Part shown: positions 9,149 through 21,729 of the stretch, piece by piece
Layout of the letters: the number at the start of each line of letters is the position of its first letter
Position numbering within the stretch: the stretch's first letter is position 1
Origin: Stutzerimonas stutzeri
Lineage (GTDB): Bacteria; Pseudomonadota; Gammaproteobacteria; Pseudomonadales; Pseudomonadaceae
DNA: 64,000 bases
Assembly: GCF_015291885.1 (NCBI RefSeq)
Contig: NZ_CP036186.1
Span: 2,121,001-2,185,000 of the forward strand
Direction of reading: 5' to 3'
Translations under genes and position numbers: made by a program
The notes under the pieces: generated by a model
Told to the model about the DNA's origin: nothing
Seen by the model: the letters and a program-made list of their open reading frames with translations, nothing else
Database searches by the model: none

Positions 9149-10921
9149 ATGGCTAATATTCGTACGCTTTCCTTCGATGCCATCATTGTTGGTGGCGGTG
9201 GTGCCGGCATGCGTGCTGCGCTGCAGCTGGCTCAGGGTGGCCACAAGACCGCAGTAGTCACCAAGGTCTTCCCGACTCGTTCGCATACCGTTTCCGCTCA
9301 GGGTGGCATCACTTGCGCAATCGCTTCGGCTGACCCGAACGATGATTGGCGCTGGCATATGTACGATACCGTCAAGGGCTCCGATTACATCGGTGACCAA
9401 GATGCTATCGAGTACATGTGTTCCGTAGGTCCGGAAGCGGTGTTCGAGCTTGAGCACATGGGCTTGCCGTTCTCCCGTACTGAGCAGGGTCGCATCTATC
9501 AGCGTCCGTTCGGCGGCCAGTCCAAGGACTTTGGCAAGGGTGGTCAGGCAGCTCGTACCTGTGCTGCGGCAGACCGCACCGGTCATGCTCTGCTGCATAC
9601 CCTTTATCAAGGCAACCTGAAGAACAACACCGTATTCCTCAACGAGTGGTACGCGGTTGATCTGGTGAAGAATCAGGATGGTGCAGTTGTTGGCGTAATT
9701 GCCATTTGCATCGAAACCGGTGAAACCGTTTACATCCGCTCCAAGGCTACCGTTCTCGCTACTGGCGGTGCCGGTCGCATCTATGCGTCCACCACTAACG
9801 CGCTGATCAATACCGGCGATGGTGTTGGCATGGCGTTGCGTGCTGGTGTGCCGGTCCAAGATATCGAAATGTGGCAGTTCCACCCGACTGGTATTGCTGG
9901 CGCTGGCGTTCTGGTAACCGAAGGTTGCCGTGGTGAAGGTGGTTACCTGATCAACAAGCACGGCGAGCGTTTCATGGAGCGTTATGCTCCTAACGCGAAG
10001 GATCTGGCGGGTCGTGACGTCGTTGCACGTTCGATGGTCAAGGAAATCCTGGCTGGCAACGGGTGTGGTCCAGATGGCGATCACGTGATGCTGAAGCTGG
10101 ATCACCTGGGTGAAGAGGTTCTGCATAGCCGTCTTCCGGGTATCTGTGAGCTGTCGAAGACCTTCGCACACGTAGATCCTGTGACTGCTCCGGTGCCGGT
10201 TGTGCCGACCTGTCACTACATGATGGGCGGCATTGCCACCAACATCCATGGTCAGGCCATCACTCAGGATGCCAACGGCAACGACACAATCATCGACGGT
10301 CTGTTCGCCGTAGGCGAGGTGGCTTGCGTATCCGTGCATGGTGCCAACCGCCTGGGCGGTAATTCGTTGCTCGACCTGGTCGTGTTCGGCCGTGCTGCCG
10401 GTCTGCACCTGGAGAAGGCGCTCAAAGAAGGTGTCGAGCATCGTGGCGCTAGCGAAACCGATCTGGATGTCGCCCTGAGCCGCCTTGCCGGTCTCAATGA
10501 GCGCACCACTGGTGAAGATGTTGCGCCGCTGCGCAAAGAACTGCAGAGCTGCATGCAAAACTACTTCGGTGTATTCCGTACTGGTGAATACATGCAGAAG
10601 GGCATTGCTCAGTTGCAGGATCTGCGTCAGCGCATCGCCAACGTCAAGATCTCGGACAAGAGCCAGGCGTTCAACACCGCGCGCATCGAAGCGCTCGAGC
10701 TGCAGAACCTGCTGGAAGTTGCCGAGGCCACAGCGATTGCTGCGGAAAACCGCAAGGAATCCCGTGGTGCGCATGCTCGCGAAGATTTCGAAGAGCGTGA
10801 TGACGAAAATTGGTTGTGCCACACCCTGTACTTCCCGGGTGACAAGCGCGTTACCAAGCGTGCCGTGAACTTCGCTCCGAAGACCGTTCCGGCATTCGAG
10901 CCCAAGGTTCGGACTTATTGA
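9149..10921 (+). CDS. sdhA: Succinate dehydrogenase flavoprotein subunit
   Basis: A 590-residue catalytic subunit oxidising succinate to fumarate on the cytoplasmic side of the inner membrane. It has the Rossmann GGGGAG motif (residues 15-20), the covalent-FAD histidine His46 in [11 protein letters not shown], the substrate-binding HPTGI stretch, and the active-site region RSMVKEI. The C-terminus is the usual SdhA end ([11 protein letters not shown]). It is co-transcribed with sdhC, sdhD and sdhB. Confidence 0.98.
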   Translation: MANIRTLSFDAIIVGGGGAGMRAALQLAQGGHKTAVVTKVFPTRSHTVSAQGGITCAIASADPNDDWRWHMYDTVKGSDYIGDQDAIEYMCSVGPEAVFELEHMGLPFSRTEQGRIYQRPFGGQSKDFGKGGQAARTCAAADRTGHALLHTLYQGNLKNNTVFLNEWYAVDLVKNQDGAVVGVIAICIETGETVYIRSKATVLATGGAGRIYASTTNALINTGDGVGMALRAGVPVQDIEMWQFHPTGIAGAGVLVTEGCRGEGGYLINKHGERFMERYAPNAKDLAGRDVVARSMVKEILAGNGCGPDGDHVMLKLDHLGEEVLHSRLPGICELSKTFAHVDPVTAPVPVVPTCHYMMGGIATNIHGQAITQDANGNDTIIDGLFAVGEVACVSVHGANRLGGNSLLDLVVFGRAAGLHLEKALKEGVEHRGASETDLDVALSRLAGLNERTTGEDVAPLRKELQSCMQNYFGVFRTGEYMQKGIAQLQDLRQRIANVKISDKSQAFNTARIEALELQNLLEVAEATAIAAENRKESRGAHAREDFEERDDENWLCHTLYFPGDKRVTKRAVNFAPKTVPAFEPKVRTY

Positions 10922-10931
10922 GGTCGCCGAT

Positions 10932-11636
10932 ATGTTGCAAGTGAGTGTTTATCGCTACAATCCCGATCAGGACGAAAAGCCGTTCATGCAGGATTTTCAG
11001 GTCAATACCGATGGTAAAGACCTGATGGTTCTCGACGTCTTGGCTCTGATCAAGGAACAGGATCAGGGTTTCTCCTATCGTCGCTCCTGCCGTGAAGGCG
11101 TGTGTGGTTCCGATGGGATGAATATCAACGGCAAGAATGGTCTGGCTTGCATCACTCCGCTGTCCGCTGTGGTCAAGGGCAACAAGCTTGTCGTCCGTCC
11201 GTTGCCAGGTCTGCCGGTAATTCGTGACCTGGCGGTCGATATGAGCATCTTCTACAAGCAGTATGAGAAGGTGCGTCCGTATCTGATGAACGATACGCCT
11301 CCTCCGGCGATCGAACGTCTGCAGAGTCCGGAAGAGCGCGAGAAGCTGGACGGTCTGTATGAGTGCATTCTGTGTGCTTGCTGCTCGACCAGTTGCCCGT
11401 CCTTCTGGTGGAATCCGGACAAGTTCCTCGGTCCGGCTGCGTCGCTGCAGGCCTATCGCTTCCTGGCCGACAGCCGCGACACCGAAACCGAGAATCGTCT
11501 TGCCGGTTTGGACGATCCGTTCAGTGTGTTCCGCTGCCGCGGTATCATGAACTGCGTTGACGTTTGTCCGAAAGGGTTGAACCCGACCAAGGCAATTGGT
11601 CACATACGCAACATGCTGCTGCAGAGCGGTACTTGA
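10932..11636 (+). CDS. sdhB: Succinate dehydrogenase iron-sulfur subunit
   Basis: A 234-residue electron-transfer subunit of complex II. The [2Fe-2S] ligands lie in SCREGVCGSDG (Cys53, Cys58) and Cys73; the [4Fe-4S] and [3Fe-4S] ligands lie in CILCACCSTSC (residues 145-155) and the later CRGIMNCVDVCPKG. It follows sdhA after 10 bases. A T-tailed hairpin about 65 bases after the stop closes the sdh operon. Confidence 0.98.
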   Translation: MLQVSVYRYNPDQDEKPFMQDFQVNTDGKDLMVLDVLALIKEQDQGFSYRRSCREGVCGSDGMNINGKNGLACITPLSAVVKGNKLVVRPLPGLPVIRDLAVDMSIFYKQYEKVRPYLMNDTPPPAIERLQSPEEREKLDGLYECILCACCSTSCPSFWWNPDKFLGPAASLQAYRFLADSRDTETENRLAGLDDPFSVFRCRGIMNCVDVCPKGLNPTKAIGHIRNMLLQSGT

Positions 11637-11701
11637 TGACACCCCGGTTGCGAAAGGTTATGCGCTAGCCTGGAACGGCCGGATCGCTTTACCCGTTACA
11701 C

Positions 11702-11738
11702 CTACGGCGCCGAAGTTGAAGCTCGGCGCCGTAGTTTT
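11702..11738 (+). terminator. sdhCDAB terminator
   Basis: A 12-bp stem CTACGGCGCCGA (11702-11713) pairs with 11723-11734 across a 9-base loop, followed by TTTT. It separates sdhB from sucA. Confidence 0.87.
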
Positions 11739-11928
11739 AGTAGGAATCCCAGCTCACAAAGCCGGGATTTCACTCTGAAAATTTGATGACCAGCAGGAGC
11801 ATCCGGGTTGTGCCCGGGAACTATCTGCGCGGTCCGTAGTGGCTTTACCTGAGTCGCTGCTTCAGAACTTGGGAAGTCATGCTGCGGTTTCCACGCTGGT
11901 GGTGTCTCCTTATCGAAGGTGACCAGAC

Positions 11929-14760
11929 ATGCAAGAAAGCGTAATGCAGCGCATGTGGGACAGTGCCCACCTATCCGGTGGTAACGCTGCCTATGTGGAA
12001 GAGCTTTATGAGCTCTACCTGCACGATCCCAACGCTGTGCCCGAAGAGTGGCGCACTTACTTCCAGAAGTTGCCCTCCGGTGGCAGCGCTTCAGCCGATG
12101 TATCGCATTCGACGATCCGCGACCACTTCGTTCTGCTGGCCAAGAACCAGCGCCGTGCTCAGCCTGTATCCGCAGGCGCTGTCAGCAGCGAGCATGAGAA
12201 GAAGCAGATTGAAGTCCTGCGCCTGATCCAGGCCTACCGAGTGCGCGGCCATCAGGCAGCACAGCTCGATCCGCTTGGCCTGCAGCAGCGCACCGCACCC
12301 GCCGATCTGGCGATCAACAATTACGGTCTGACCGACGCTGATCTCGACACCGTGTTCCGCACCGGCGACCTGGCCATGGTCAACGGCCAGGCCACTCTGC
12401 GCGAAATCGTCAACGCTCTGCAAGAAACCTATTGCCGCACCATCGGCGCGGAATACATGCACATCGTCGATTCCGAGCAGCGCAGCTGGTTCGTCCAGCG
12501 CTTGGAAAGCGTGCGTGGCCGTCCGGAGTTTTCGCCGGAGATCAAGAGCCATCTGCTCGAGCGTCTTACCGCTGCCGAAGGTCTGGAGAAATACCTGGGT
12601 ACCAAGTATCCGGGTACCAAGCGTTTCGGCCTGGAAGGTGGCGAGAGCCTGATTCCGCTGCTCGACGAGATCATCCAGCGCTCCGGCTCCTACGGTACCA
12701 AGGAAATCGTCATCGGCATGGCCCACCGCGGCCGTCTGAACGTGCTGGTCAACACCTTCGGCAAGAACCCGCGCGACCTGTTCGACGAGTTCGAAGGCAA
12801 GAAGGTCGAAGGCTTGAGCTCCGGTGACGTCAAGTACCACCAGGGTTTCTCGTCCAACGTGATGACCCCGGGCGGCGAGATCCACCTGGCCATGGCGTTC
12901 AACCCTTCGCACCTGGAGATCGTTTCTCCAGTGGTCGAGGGTTCCGTACGCGCCCGCCAGGATCGTCGCAACGACCCGGTTGGCGACAAGGTCCTGCCGG
13001 TCACCATCCACGGTGACGCCGCTGTCGCCGGTCAGGGTGTCGTGATGGAAACCTTCCAGATGTCGCAGACCCGTGCCTACCGAACTGGTGGCACCATCCG
13101 CATCGTGGTCAACAACCAGGTCGGCTTCACCACGAGCAAGCAGGAAGATGCTCGCTCCACCGAGTATGCGACCGACGTGGCGAAGATGATCCAGGCGCCG
13201 ATCTTCCACGTGAACGCTGACGATCCCGAGGCGGTGCTGTTCGTCACCCAGCTTGCCGTCGACTATCGGATGCAGTTCAAGCGCGACATCGTCATCGACC
13301 TGATCTGCTACCGCCGTCGCGGCCACAACGAAGCGGACGAGCCAAGCGGTACCCAGCCGCTGATGTATCAGAAGATCGCCAAGCAGCGCACCACCCGTGA
13401 GCTGTACGCCGACTCGCTGATTCAGTCCAAGGTACTGGACGACGAGCGTGTTCAGGCGAAGATCGACGAGTATCGGACTGCGCTGGACAACGGTCTGCAC
13501 GTGGTCAAGAGCCTGGTCAAGGAGCCGAACAAGGAGCTGTTCGTCGACTGGCGCCCCTATCTGGGTCATGCTTGGACCGCACGTCACGACACCAGCTTCG
13601 ATCTGAAGACCCTGCAGGACCTGTCCAACAAGCTGCTGCAGACGCCGGAAGGCTTCGTAGTGCAGCGCCAGGTTTCGAAGATCCTCGAGGACCGCCAGAA
13701 GATGGGCGCAGGCGCGCTTGCCATCAACTGGGGCTATGCCGAGACCATGGCCTACGCAACGCTGCTATTCGAAGGCCACCCGGTACGTATTTCCGGCCAG
13801 GACGTGGGTCGCGGTACCTTCTCGCATCGCCACGCAGCGCTGCACAACCAGAAGGATGGCAGCACCTACATCCCGCTGCAGCACCTGTACGAAGGCCAGC
13901 CGCGTTTCGATCTGTACGACTCCTTCCTTTCCGAGGAAGCGGTTCTTGCGTTCGAATACGGTTACGCCACTACTACGCCGAACGCGCTGGTGGTGTGGGA
14001 AGCGCAGTTCGGCGACTTCGCCAACGGCGCCCAGGTGGTCATCGACCAGTTCATCACCAGCGGTGAGCACAAGTGGGGCCGTCTGTGCGGTCTGACCATG
14101 CTGCTTCCGCATGGCTATGAAGGGCAGGGGCCTGAGCACTCGTCCGCGCGTCTGGAGCGCTACCTGCAGCTGTGCGCCGAGCACAACATCCAGGTCTGCG
14201 TACCGACCACGCCGGCACAGGTCTACCACATGCTGCGTCGTCAGGCGATTCGCCCGCTGCGCAAGCCGCTGGTAGCACTGACGCCCAAGTCGCTGTTGCG
14301 CCACAAGCTGGCCACCTCGACCCTGGAAGAGCTGACTCAGGGCTCCTTCCAGACGGTGATTCCGGAGATCGATCCGATCGATCCGGCCAAGGTCGAGCGC
14401 GTCATCATGTGCAGCGGCAAGGTCTACTATGACCTGCTGGACAAGCGTCGTGCCGAAGGTCGTGACGATATCGCCATCGTCCGTATCGAGCAGCTTTATC
14501 CGTTCCCAGAGGAAGACCTCGCCGAGGCGCTCGCGCCGTATCAGAACGTCAAGCACATCATCTGGTGTCAGGAAGAGCCGATGAACCAGGGCGCCTGGTA
14601 CTGCAGCCAGCACCACATGCGCCGTGTTGCGACCGCACACAAGAAGGAACTGTTCCTTCAGTATGCGGGTCGTGATGCATCGGCGGCACCGGCGGTCGGT
14701 TACGCCTCGATGCATGCCGAGCAGCAGGAAAAACTGCTGCAGGACGCGTTCACCGTTTAA
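11929..14760 (+). CDS. sucA: 2-oxoglutarate dehydrogenase E1 component
   Basis: A 943-residue thiamine-diphosphate E1 that decarboxylates 2-oxoglutarate and transfers the succinyl group to the lipoyl arm of SucB. It has the N-terminal SucB-binding segment (SGGNAAYVEELYELYLHDP), IGMAHRGRLNVLVN, the ThDP-binding GDAAVAGQGVV region and ICYRRRGHNEADEP. The start follows the GAAGGTGACC region. A 292-base gap separates it from sdhB; sucB follows after a 71-base spacer that holds a palindrome. Confidence 0.98.
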   Translation: MQESVMQRMWDSAHLSGGNAAYVEELYELYLHDPNAVPEEWRTYFQKLPSGGSASADVSHSTIRDHFVLLAKNQRRAQPVSAGAVSSEHEKKQIEVLRLIQAYRVRGHQAAQLDPLGLQQRTAPADLAINNYGLTDADLDTVFRTGDLAMVNGQATLREIVNALQETYCRTIGAEYMHIVDSEQRSWFVQRLESVRGRPEFSPEIKSHLLERLTAAEGLEKYLGTKYPGTKRFGLEGGESLIPLLDEIIQRSGSYGTKEIVIGMAHRGRLNVLVNTFGKNPRDLFDEFEGKKVEGLSSGDVKYHQGFSSNVMTPGGEIHLAMAFNPSHLEIVSPVVEGSVRARQDRRNDPVGDKVLPVTIHGDAAVAGQGVVMETFQMSQTRAYRTGGTIRIVVNNQVGFTTSKQEDARSTEYATDVAKMIQAPIFHVNADDPEAVLFVTQLAVDYRMQFKRDIVIDLICYRRRGHNEADEPSGTQPLMYQKIAKQRTTRELYADSLIQSKVLDDERVQAKIDEYRTALDNGLHVVKSLVKEPNKELFVDWRPYLGHAWTARHDTSFDLKTLQDLSNKLLQTPEGFVVQRQVSKILEDRQKMGAGALAINWGYAETMAYATLLFEGHPVRISGQDVGRGTFSHRHAALHNQKDGSTYIPLQHLYEGQPRFDLYDSFLSEEAVLAFEYGYATTTPNALVVWEAQFGDFANGAQVVIDQFITSGEHKWGRLCGLTMLLPHGYEGQGPEHSSARLERYLQLCAEHNIQVCVPTTPAQVYHMLRRQAIRPLRKPLVALTPKSLLRHKLATSTLEELTQGSFQTVIPEIDPIDPAKVERVIMCSGKVYYDLLDKRRAEGRDDIAIVRIEQLYPFPEEDLAEALAPYQNVKHIIWCQEEPMNQGAWYCSQHHMRRVATAHKKELFLQYAGRDASAAPAVGYASMHAEQQEKLLQDAFTV

Positions 14761-14773
14761 TCCATTCGTGCGA

Positions 14774-14797
14774 GAGGCCGCGAACGTTCGCGGCCTC
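14774..14797. repeat. Perfect 24-bp palindrome between sucA and sucB
   Basis: GAGGCCGCGAAC (14774-14785) is followed directly by its reverse complement (14786-14797). As RNA it can form a strong hairpin with the central bases as loop. No T-run follows; an mRNA-processing or stability role is possible. Confidence 0.75.
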
Positions 14798-14831
14798 GAT
14801 GTAGAAACCGAATCAATAGGACCCCTGAATA

Positions 14832-16058
14832 ATGGCTATCGAGATCAAAGCCCCTACATTCCCGGAATCGGTCGCCGACGGCACCGTTGCCACCTGGCAC
14901 AAGCAGCCGGGCGACGCGGTTAAGCGTGATGAACTGATCGTCGACATCGAAACCGACAAGGTGGTCATGGAAGTACTGGCCGAAGCTGACGGCGTGCTGA
15001 CCGAGATCGTCAAGAACGAAGGCGACACCGTACTGAGCGGCGAGCTGCTCGGCAAGCTGGAAGCAGGCGCTGCTGCCGCCGCTGCACCCGCTCAAGCTGC
15101 CGCCCCGGCCCCGGCCGCTGCTGCTCCGGCAGCCGCTGCCAGCGCGGGTGGCGAAGAGCCGATCCTGGCCCCGGCGGCCCGCAAGCTGGCCGAAGAGAAC
15201 GGTATTGATCCGAACAGCATCCGCGGTACCGGCAAGGACGGTCGCGTGACCAAGGAAGACGTCGTCGCCGCCGTCGAAGCCAAGAAGTCCGCTCCGGCTG
15301 CCGCTGCCAAGCCGGCCGCTCCTGCCGCTGCGGCTCCGATCTTCGCCGAGGGTGATCGCGTCGAGAAGCGCGTGCCGATGACCCGCCTGCGTGCCAAGGT
15401 CGCCGAGCGTCTGGTCGAAGCCCAGTCCTCCATGGCTATGCTGACTACGTTCAACGAAGTCAACATGAAGCCGATCATGGAACTGCGCGCCAAGTACAAG
15501 GACCTCTTCGAGAAGACCCATAACGGCGTGCGCCTGGGCTTCATGTCCTTCTTCGTCAAGGCTGCGGTGGAAGCGCTCAAGCGCCAGCCGGGCGTCAATG
15601 CCTCCATCGACGGCAACGACATCGTCTACCACGGTTATCAGGACATCGGCGTCGCCGTTTCCAGCGACCGCGGTCTGGTGGTGCCGGTCCTGCGTAACGC
15701 CGAGCACATGAGCCTGGCGGAGATCGAAGGCGGCATCAACGAGTTCGGCAAGAAGGCCAAGGCCGGCAAGCTGACCATCGAGGAAATGACTGGCGGTACC
15801 TTCACCATCTCCAACGGTGGTGTGTTCGGTTCCCTGCTGTCGACCCCGATCGTCAACCCGCCGCAGACTGCCATCCTCGGCATGCACAAGATTCAGGAAC
15901 GTCCGATGGCCGTCAACGGTCAGGTGGTCATCCTGCCGATGATGTACCTGGCGCTGTCCTATGACCATCGCTTGATCGACGGCAAGGAAGCTGTGACCTT
16001 CCTGGTTACCATGAAGGACCTGCTGGAAGACCCGGCCCGTCTGCTGCTGGATATCTGA
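14832..16058 (+). CDS. sucB: 2-oxoglutarate dehydrogenase E2, dihydrolipoyl succinyltransferase
   Basis: A 408-residue core of the 2-oxoglutarate dehydrogenase complex. Domains in order: one lipoyl domain (residues 1-77, lipoylated Lys43 in [11 protein letters not shown]), an Ala/Pro linker (about 78-105), the peripheral subunit-binding domain (about 110-148, [18 protein letters not shown]), a second Ala/Pro linker, and the catalytic domain ending with [10 protein letters not shown], in which His379 is catalytic. A succinyltransferase rather than acetyltransferase role follows from the operon with sucA and the single lipoyl domain. Confidence 0.98.
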   Translation: MAIEIKAPTFPESVADGTVATWHKQPGDAVKRDELIVDIETDKVVMEVLAEADGVLTEIVKNEGDTVLSGELLGKLEAGAAAAAAPAQAAAPAPAAAAPAAAASAGGEEPILAPAARKLAEENGIDPNSIRGTGKDGRVTKEDVVAAVEAKKSAPAAAAKPAAPAAAAPIFAEGDRVEKRVPMTRLRAKVAERLVEAQSSMAMLTTFNEVNMKPIMELRAKYKDLFEKTHNGVRLGFMSFFVKAAVEALKRQPGVNASIDGNDIVYHGYQDIGVAVSSDRGLVVPVLRNAEHMSLAEIEGGINEFGKKAKAGKLTIEEMTGGTFTISNGGVFGSLLSTPIVNPPQTAILGMHKIQERPMAVNGQVVILPMMYLALSYDHRLIDGKEAVTFLVTMKDLLEDPARLLLDI

Positions 16059-16141
16059 TAGAAACGCCCCGGGCTGCAGTTGGCAGGTCAGGTGAAAGCC
16101 GGTCTTGCTGCCTGCAGCCTTTGGCTTTTAGCTGCTTTTGA

Positions 16142-17590
<1,449 letters not shown>

Positions 17591-17610
17591 TCGGTATCGT
17601 GCTGTACCCG

Positions 17611-17644
17611 GGCCCGACGTATCTGCGGATACGCCGGGCCTTTT
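17611..17644 (+). terminator. lpdG terminator
   Basis: GGCCCG and CGTATC arms (17611-17623) pair with GATACG and CGGGCC (17628-17640) around a TGCG loop with one internal mismatch, followed by TTTT. Confidence 0.88.
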
Positions 17645-17782
17645 GCAAACTGCAGATTCGAAAGGGATTGCAGGTCGCTGAGAGGTATCGTGAATTCGCG
17701 GATAGTTTTCAGCGACTTGTGAGGGGGCACGGCGATCCGTCGTGCCGTAAATGCGCCAATACCAAACCAGACGGTAGAAAGC

Positions 17783-18949
17783 ATGAATCTTCACGAGTAC
17801 CAAGGTAAACAACTGTTCGCTGAATACGGTCTGCCCGTTTCCAAGGGTTACGCCGTAGACAGCCCGAAAGAGGCAGCGGAAGCCTGTGACAAGATTGGCG
17901 GAACCCAATGGGTCGTCAAAGCCCAGGTTCACGCCGGTGGTCGCGGCAAGGCCGGCGGCGTCAAGCTGGTCCGCAGCAAGGATGAAGCCCGGGCGTTTGC
18001 CCAGCAGTGGCTCGACAAGCGTCTGGTCACCTACCAGACGGATGCTAATGGTCAGCCGGTTAGCAAGATTCTCGTCGAGGCTTGCACCGATATCGAGAAG
18101 GAGCTCTATCTGGGCGCCGTCGTTGATCGCGCCAGTCAGCGAGTGGTGTTCATGGCCTCCACCGAGGGTGGCGTGGACATCGAGAAGGTCGCTCACGACA
18201 CCCCTGAGAAAATCCTCAAGGCCACCATTGATCCGCTAGTGGGGGCTCAGCCCTTCCAGGCGCGCGAGCTGGCATTCCAGCTGGGTCTGAAGGGCGATCA
18301 GGTCAAGCAGTTCGTCCATATCTTCGTCGGCCTTGCCCAGCTTTTCCAGGACTACGATCTGGCGTTGCTTGAGGTGAACCCGCTGGTGATCAAGACCGAC
18401 GGCAACCTGCACTGCCTGGATGCCAAGATCAATATCGACAGTAACGCGATCTACCGCCAGCCCAAGCTTCGCGACATGGCTGACCCGTCCCAGGATGACC
18501 CGCGCGAGGCCCACGCGGCTAAGTGGGAGCTGAACTACGTGGCGCTCGACGGCAATATTGGCTGCATGGTCAATGGTGCCGGCCTGGCGATGGGCACGAT
18601 GGATATCGTCAACCTACATGGCGGCGCGCCGGCAAACTTCCTCGATGTGGGCGGTGGCGCCACCGAGGAACGAGTGACCGAAGCGTTCAAGATCATTCTT
18701 TCCGATAGTAACGTTGCCGCTGTTCTGGTGAACATCTTCGGCGGCATCGTGCGTTGCGACATGATTGCCGAGGGCATCATCGGGGCAGTGCGCGAAGTGG
18801 GCGTAAAAGTACCCGTGGTTGTCCGCTTGGAAGGCAACAACGCCGATCTGGGCGCCAAGATGCTGAGCGAAAGCGGTCTGAACATCATCGGCGCGAGCAG
18901 CCTGACCGATGCGGCCATTCAGGTTGTCAAAGCCGCGGAGGGCAAGTAA
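17783..18949 (+). CDS. sucC: Succinyl-CoA ligase beta subunit (ADP-forming)
   Basis: A 388-residue beta subunit with an ATP-grasp domain (N-terminal [39 protein letters not shown]) and the C-terminal CoA-ligase domain containing [12 protein letters not shown] and [15 protein letters not shown]. With SucD it makes ATP while cleaving succinyl-CoA to succinate. The stop overlaps the sucD start (TAATG). Confidence 0.98.
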   Translation: MNLHEYQGKQLFAEYGLPVSKGYAVDSPKEAAEACDKIGGTQWVVKAQVHAGGRGKAGGVKLVRSKDEARAFAQQWLDKRLVTYQTDANGQPVSKILVEACTDIEKELYLGAVVDRASQRVVFMASTEGGVDIEKVAHDTPEKILKATIDPLVGAQPFQARELAFQLGLKGDQVKQFVHIFVGLAQLFQDYDLALLEVNPLVIKTDGNLHCLDAKINIDSNAIYRQPKLRDMADPSQDDPREAHAAKWELNYVALDGNIGCMVNGAGLAMGTMDIVNLHGGAPANFLDVGGGATEERVTEAFKIILSDSNVAAVLVNIFGGIVRCDMIAEGIIGAVREVGVKVPVVVRLEGNNADLGAKMLSESGLNIIGASSLTDAAIQVVKAAEGK

Positions 18950-19833
18950 TGAGCGTATTGATCAACAAGGACACCAAGGTAATCTGCCAAGGATTCACAG
19001 GCTCGCAGGGCACCTTCCACTCCGAGCAGGCCATTGCCTATGGCACCAAGATGGTCGGCGGCGTTACGCCAGGCAAGGGTGGCACCATGCACCTGGGTCT
19101 GCCGGTATTCAATACCGTCCGTGAGGCGGTTGAGACTACCGGTGCCGATGCATCGGTAATCTACGTACCAGCGCCGTTCTGCAAGGACTCCATTCTCGAA
19201 GCGGCCTTTGGTGGTATCAAGCTGATCGTCTGCATCACCGAAGGTATCCCGACGCTGGATATGCTTGAGGTGAAAATCAAGTGTGATGAGCTGGGTGTGC
19301 GTCTGATCGGGCCTAACTGCCCAGGCGTGATCACTCCAGGCGAGTGCAAGATTGGGATTCAGCCTGGTCACATTCATCTGCCAGGCAAAGTCGGTATCGT
19401 TTCCCGCTCCGGCACCCTGACCTATGAGGCCGTCAAGCAGACGACCGATGCGGGTTTCGGTCAGTCGACGTGCGTCGGCATCGGTGGCGATCCGATCCCG
19501 GGTTCGACCTTCATCGACATCCTCAAGCTGTTCCAGGACGACCCGCAGACCGAGGCCATCGTGATGATCGGCGAAATCGGCGGCTCGGCGGAAGAAGAGG
19601 CTGCTGCCTTCATCAAGGCCAATGTCACCAAGCCGGTGGTTTCCTATATCGCGGGCGTTACCGCTCCGGCGGGCAAGCGGATGGGGCACGCGGGCGCGAT
19701 CATTTCTGGCGGCAAAGGCACTGCGGATGAGAAATTCGCAGCCCTGCAGGACGCTGGCGTGAAGACCGTTCGCTCCCTAGCCGATATCGGCAAGGCGTTG
19801 GCGGAAGTGACTGGCTGGGAGGCAAAGGCCTAA
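18949..19833 (+). CDS. sucD: Succinyl-CoA ligase alpha subunit
   Basis: A 294-residue alpha subunit that binds CoA and carries the phosphohistidine. It has the N-terminal Rossmann CoA-binding domain ([20 protein letters not shown]), [17 protein letters not shown], and the phosphorylated His247 in GHAGAI. The start at 18949 shares one base with the sucC stop, the usual sucCD coupling; longer in-frame starts reach into sucC and are not family-like. Confidence 0.98.
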   Translation: MSVLINKDTKVICQGFTGSQGTFHSEQAIAYGTKMVGGVTPGKGGTMHLGLPVFNTVREAVETTGADASVIYVPAPFCKDSILEAAFGGIKLIVCITEGIPTLDMLEVKIKCDELGVRLIGPNCPGVITPGECKIGIQPGHIHLPGKVGIVSRSGTLTYEAVKQTTDAGFGQSTCVGIGGDPIPGSTFIDILKLFQDDPQTEAIVMIGEIGGSAEEEAAAFIKANVTKPVVSYIAGVTAPAGKRMGHAGAIISGGKGTADEKFAALQDAGVKTVRSLADIGKALAEVTGWEAKA

Positions 19834-20323
19834 TCAGCCTGCCTGAGAGAGGCCCGGTAACCTCCGGGCTTTTCGGGCGCCCACCTTGTTATGTGGGCGC
19901 CTACCTGGTCTTGTTGCAAGACGCCCTCGCAGATCCGGTCAGCCGTGTCGGCGGGGGCGCTTTGGCGTTACGCCCTTGTAGCGTTAGCGAACCGACTTGC
20001 AGCATGCGCTCTACATCGTTAGTCGCGTGATCGTTGCCCTGAACATCCAGAGCGACACTTTTCGCAGATTAAGCCGACGTTCCAATCGGCATTCATGACT
20101 GCATCGTGGCATCATTGCCGCTCATTCATACGTTTGTTCGGTCCAAAAGATCGATGACGTGCAACGAAGGATTCGGCCCAACCGGCTGAATGACGTTTCC
20201 CCTTATCCCCGAAGGGAACCCGTATTCCCATCATTCAGGCCCGTGTGAACTGCTGACCCGTCGTGCTCCTGACGTGTGCGTCGCATTCATTTATGCCGTT
20301 ATCCATTTGGTAGTTTTCCCCGC
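19834..20323. other. Intergenic region between sucD and brnQ
   Basis: This 490-base gap holds the sucCD terminator, a second hairpin (GGCGCCCAC 19876-19884 with GTGGGCGCC 19893-19901), and about 420 bases in which I see neither a convincing gene nor a clear promoter. GCCGACGTTCCAATCGGC near 20072 is a short inverted sequence of unknown meaning. Confidence 0.5.
19852..19873 (+). terminator. sucCD terminator
   Basis: GCCCGG (19852-19857), a 6-base loop, CCGGGC (19864-19869) and TTTT. A second hairpin without a clear T-run (19876-19884 with 19893-19901) follows directly. Confidence 0.85.
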
Positions 20324-21643
20324 ATGAATCGTTTGAAAGGTTTTGACCTGCTAGCCCTTGGCTTCATGACGTTTGCGCTGTTTCTCGGCGCGGGCAATAT
20401 CATTTTTCCACCCAGCGCCGGAATGGCAGCCGGCGAGCTTGTATGGCATGCGGCGCTCGGCTTCTTGCTGACCGGTGTTGGTCTGCCGCTGCTGACGGTG
20501 GTTGCGTTAGCGCGGGTTGGTGGCGGGATGGATCGCCTCACCGCACCGCTTGGCAAAGTTGCAGGCACGGGGTTGGCGGTCGCAGTCTATCTGGCTATCG
20601 GCCCGCTATTCGCTACTCCGCGTACGGCCGTCGTTTCGTTCGAAATGGGCATCGCGCCGTTCAGTGGCAATTCTGGAACGCCACTGTTCATCTACACGCT
20701 GGTGTTCTTCGCGGCCATGTTGTTTCTGGTACTGAATCCGGGGCAGTTGGTCAATCGTATCGGCAAGTTCATTACCCCGGTGTTGTTGGCTGCACTATTG
20801 GTGCTTGGTGGCGCGGCAATCTTCGCACCCGCGGGCGAGGTAGGGGTTGCCACCGAGGGCTATCGCGCTTCTCCATTGATCAAGGGCTTCCTAGAAGGCT
20901 ATTTGACTATGGACACCCTTGGTGCGCTGGTCTTCGGGATCGTGATCGCCACGGCAATCCGTGACCGCGGCGTAACCGAACCAGCCCTGGTGACCCGCTA
21001 CTCGATGATTGCCGGCGTAATCGCTGCTATCGGGTTGTCGCTGGTTTATCTGGCGTTGTTCTACCTCGGTGCAAGCAGCCAGGGCATTGCTGCCGGTGCC
21101 GAGAACGGCGTGCAGATTCTGACGACTTATGTGCAGCACACGTTCGGCACACCGGGCAGTCTGCTGCTGGCAGTGGTCATCACGCTGGCCTGTTTGACGA
21201 CCGCGGTAGGTCTGACGACCGCCTGTGGCGAGTTCTTCAGCGGGCTACTGCCGGTTTCGTATCGCACCGTCGTGATCGTTTTTGCGCTGTTCAGCCTGTT
21301 GGTTGCCAATCAGGGCCTTACTCAGTTGATCAGCGTGTCGGTGCCGGTATTGGTTGGTCTGTACCCGCTGGCAATCGTACTGGTTGCGCTGAGCTTGCTG
21401 GATCGCTTCTGGGTATCGCCGTCGCGGGTGTTCATGCCGGTGATGGCGGTTACGCTGATCTTCGGAGTCGTCGATGGCCTTGCTGCCGCGGGCTTCAGTG
21501 ATTGGGTTCCTACATTGTTCACGCAATTGCCGTTGGCGGATCAGAGCATGGGCTGGCTGGTCCCCGTTCTGGTGATGCTGGTCCTGGCCGTCGCCACGGA
21601 TCGCCTGCTAGGTCGCGCCGAGCATATGCAGCGGCAGGCTTGA
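20324..21643 (+). CDS. brnQ: Branched-chain amino acid transporter, LIVCS/BrnQ family
   Basis: A 439-residue inner-membrane carrier with about 12 hydrophobic helices. The opening (MNRLKGFDLLALGFMTFALFLGAGNIIFPPSAG) is the signature of Na+-coupled leucine/isoleucine/valine carriers (BrnQ/BraB type). Other family segments are GVGLPLLTVVALARVGGG and LTTACGEFFSGLLP. I chose ATG 20324 at the family start rather than an in-frame start at 20276. Its place directly after sucCD matches braB of P. aeruginosa as I remember it. Confidence 0.93.
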   Translation: MNRLKGFDLLALGFMTFALFLGAGNIIFPPSAGMAAGELVWHAALGFLLTGVGLPLLTVVALARVGGGMDRLTAPLGKVAGTGLAVAVYLAIGPLFATPRTAVVSFEMGIAPFSGNSGTPLFIYTLVFFAAMLFLVLNPGQLVNRIGKFITPVLLAALLVLGGAAIFAPAGEVGVATEGYRASPLIKGFLEGYLTMDTLGALVFGIVIATAIRDRGVTEPALVTRYSMIAGVIAAIGLSLVYLALFYLGASSQGIAAGAENGVQILTTYVQHTFGTPGSLLLAVVITLACLTTAVGLTTACGEFFSGLLPVSYRTVVIVFALFSLLVANQGLTQLISVSVPVLVGLYPLAIVLVALSLLDRFWVSPSRVFMPVMAVTLIFGVVDGLAAAGFSDWVPTLFTQLPLADQSMGWLVPVLVMLVLAVATDRLLGRAEHMQRQA

Positions 21644-21729
21644 GGAACCATTGCGCTGCGTCGAGGTAGATGATTGATCTTCGGCGCAGCGCTATTGTCG
21701 TGCGACAGTCATGGCAGCACGGCGCTGGC

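Noticed and set aside
8666..10822. 718-residue open frame on the minus strand opposite sdhA
   Set aside because: No ribosome site or family features; its residues follow from the third-position GC bias of sdhA. A typical antisense shadow.
12091..13587. 498-residue minus-strand frame opposite sucA
   Set aside because: Shadow of sucA with low-complexity composition and no known domains.
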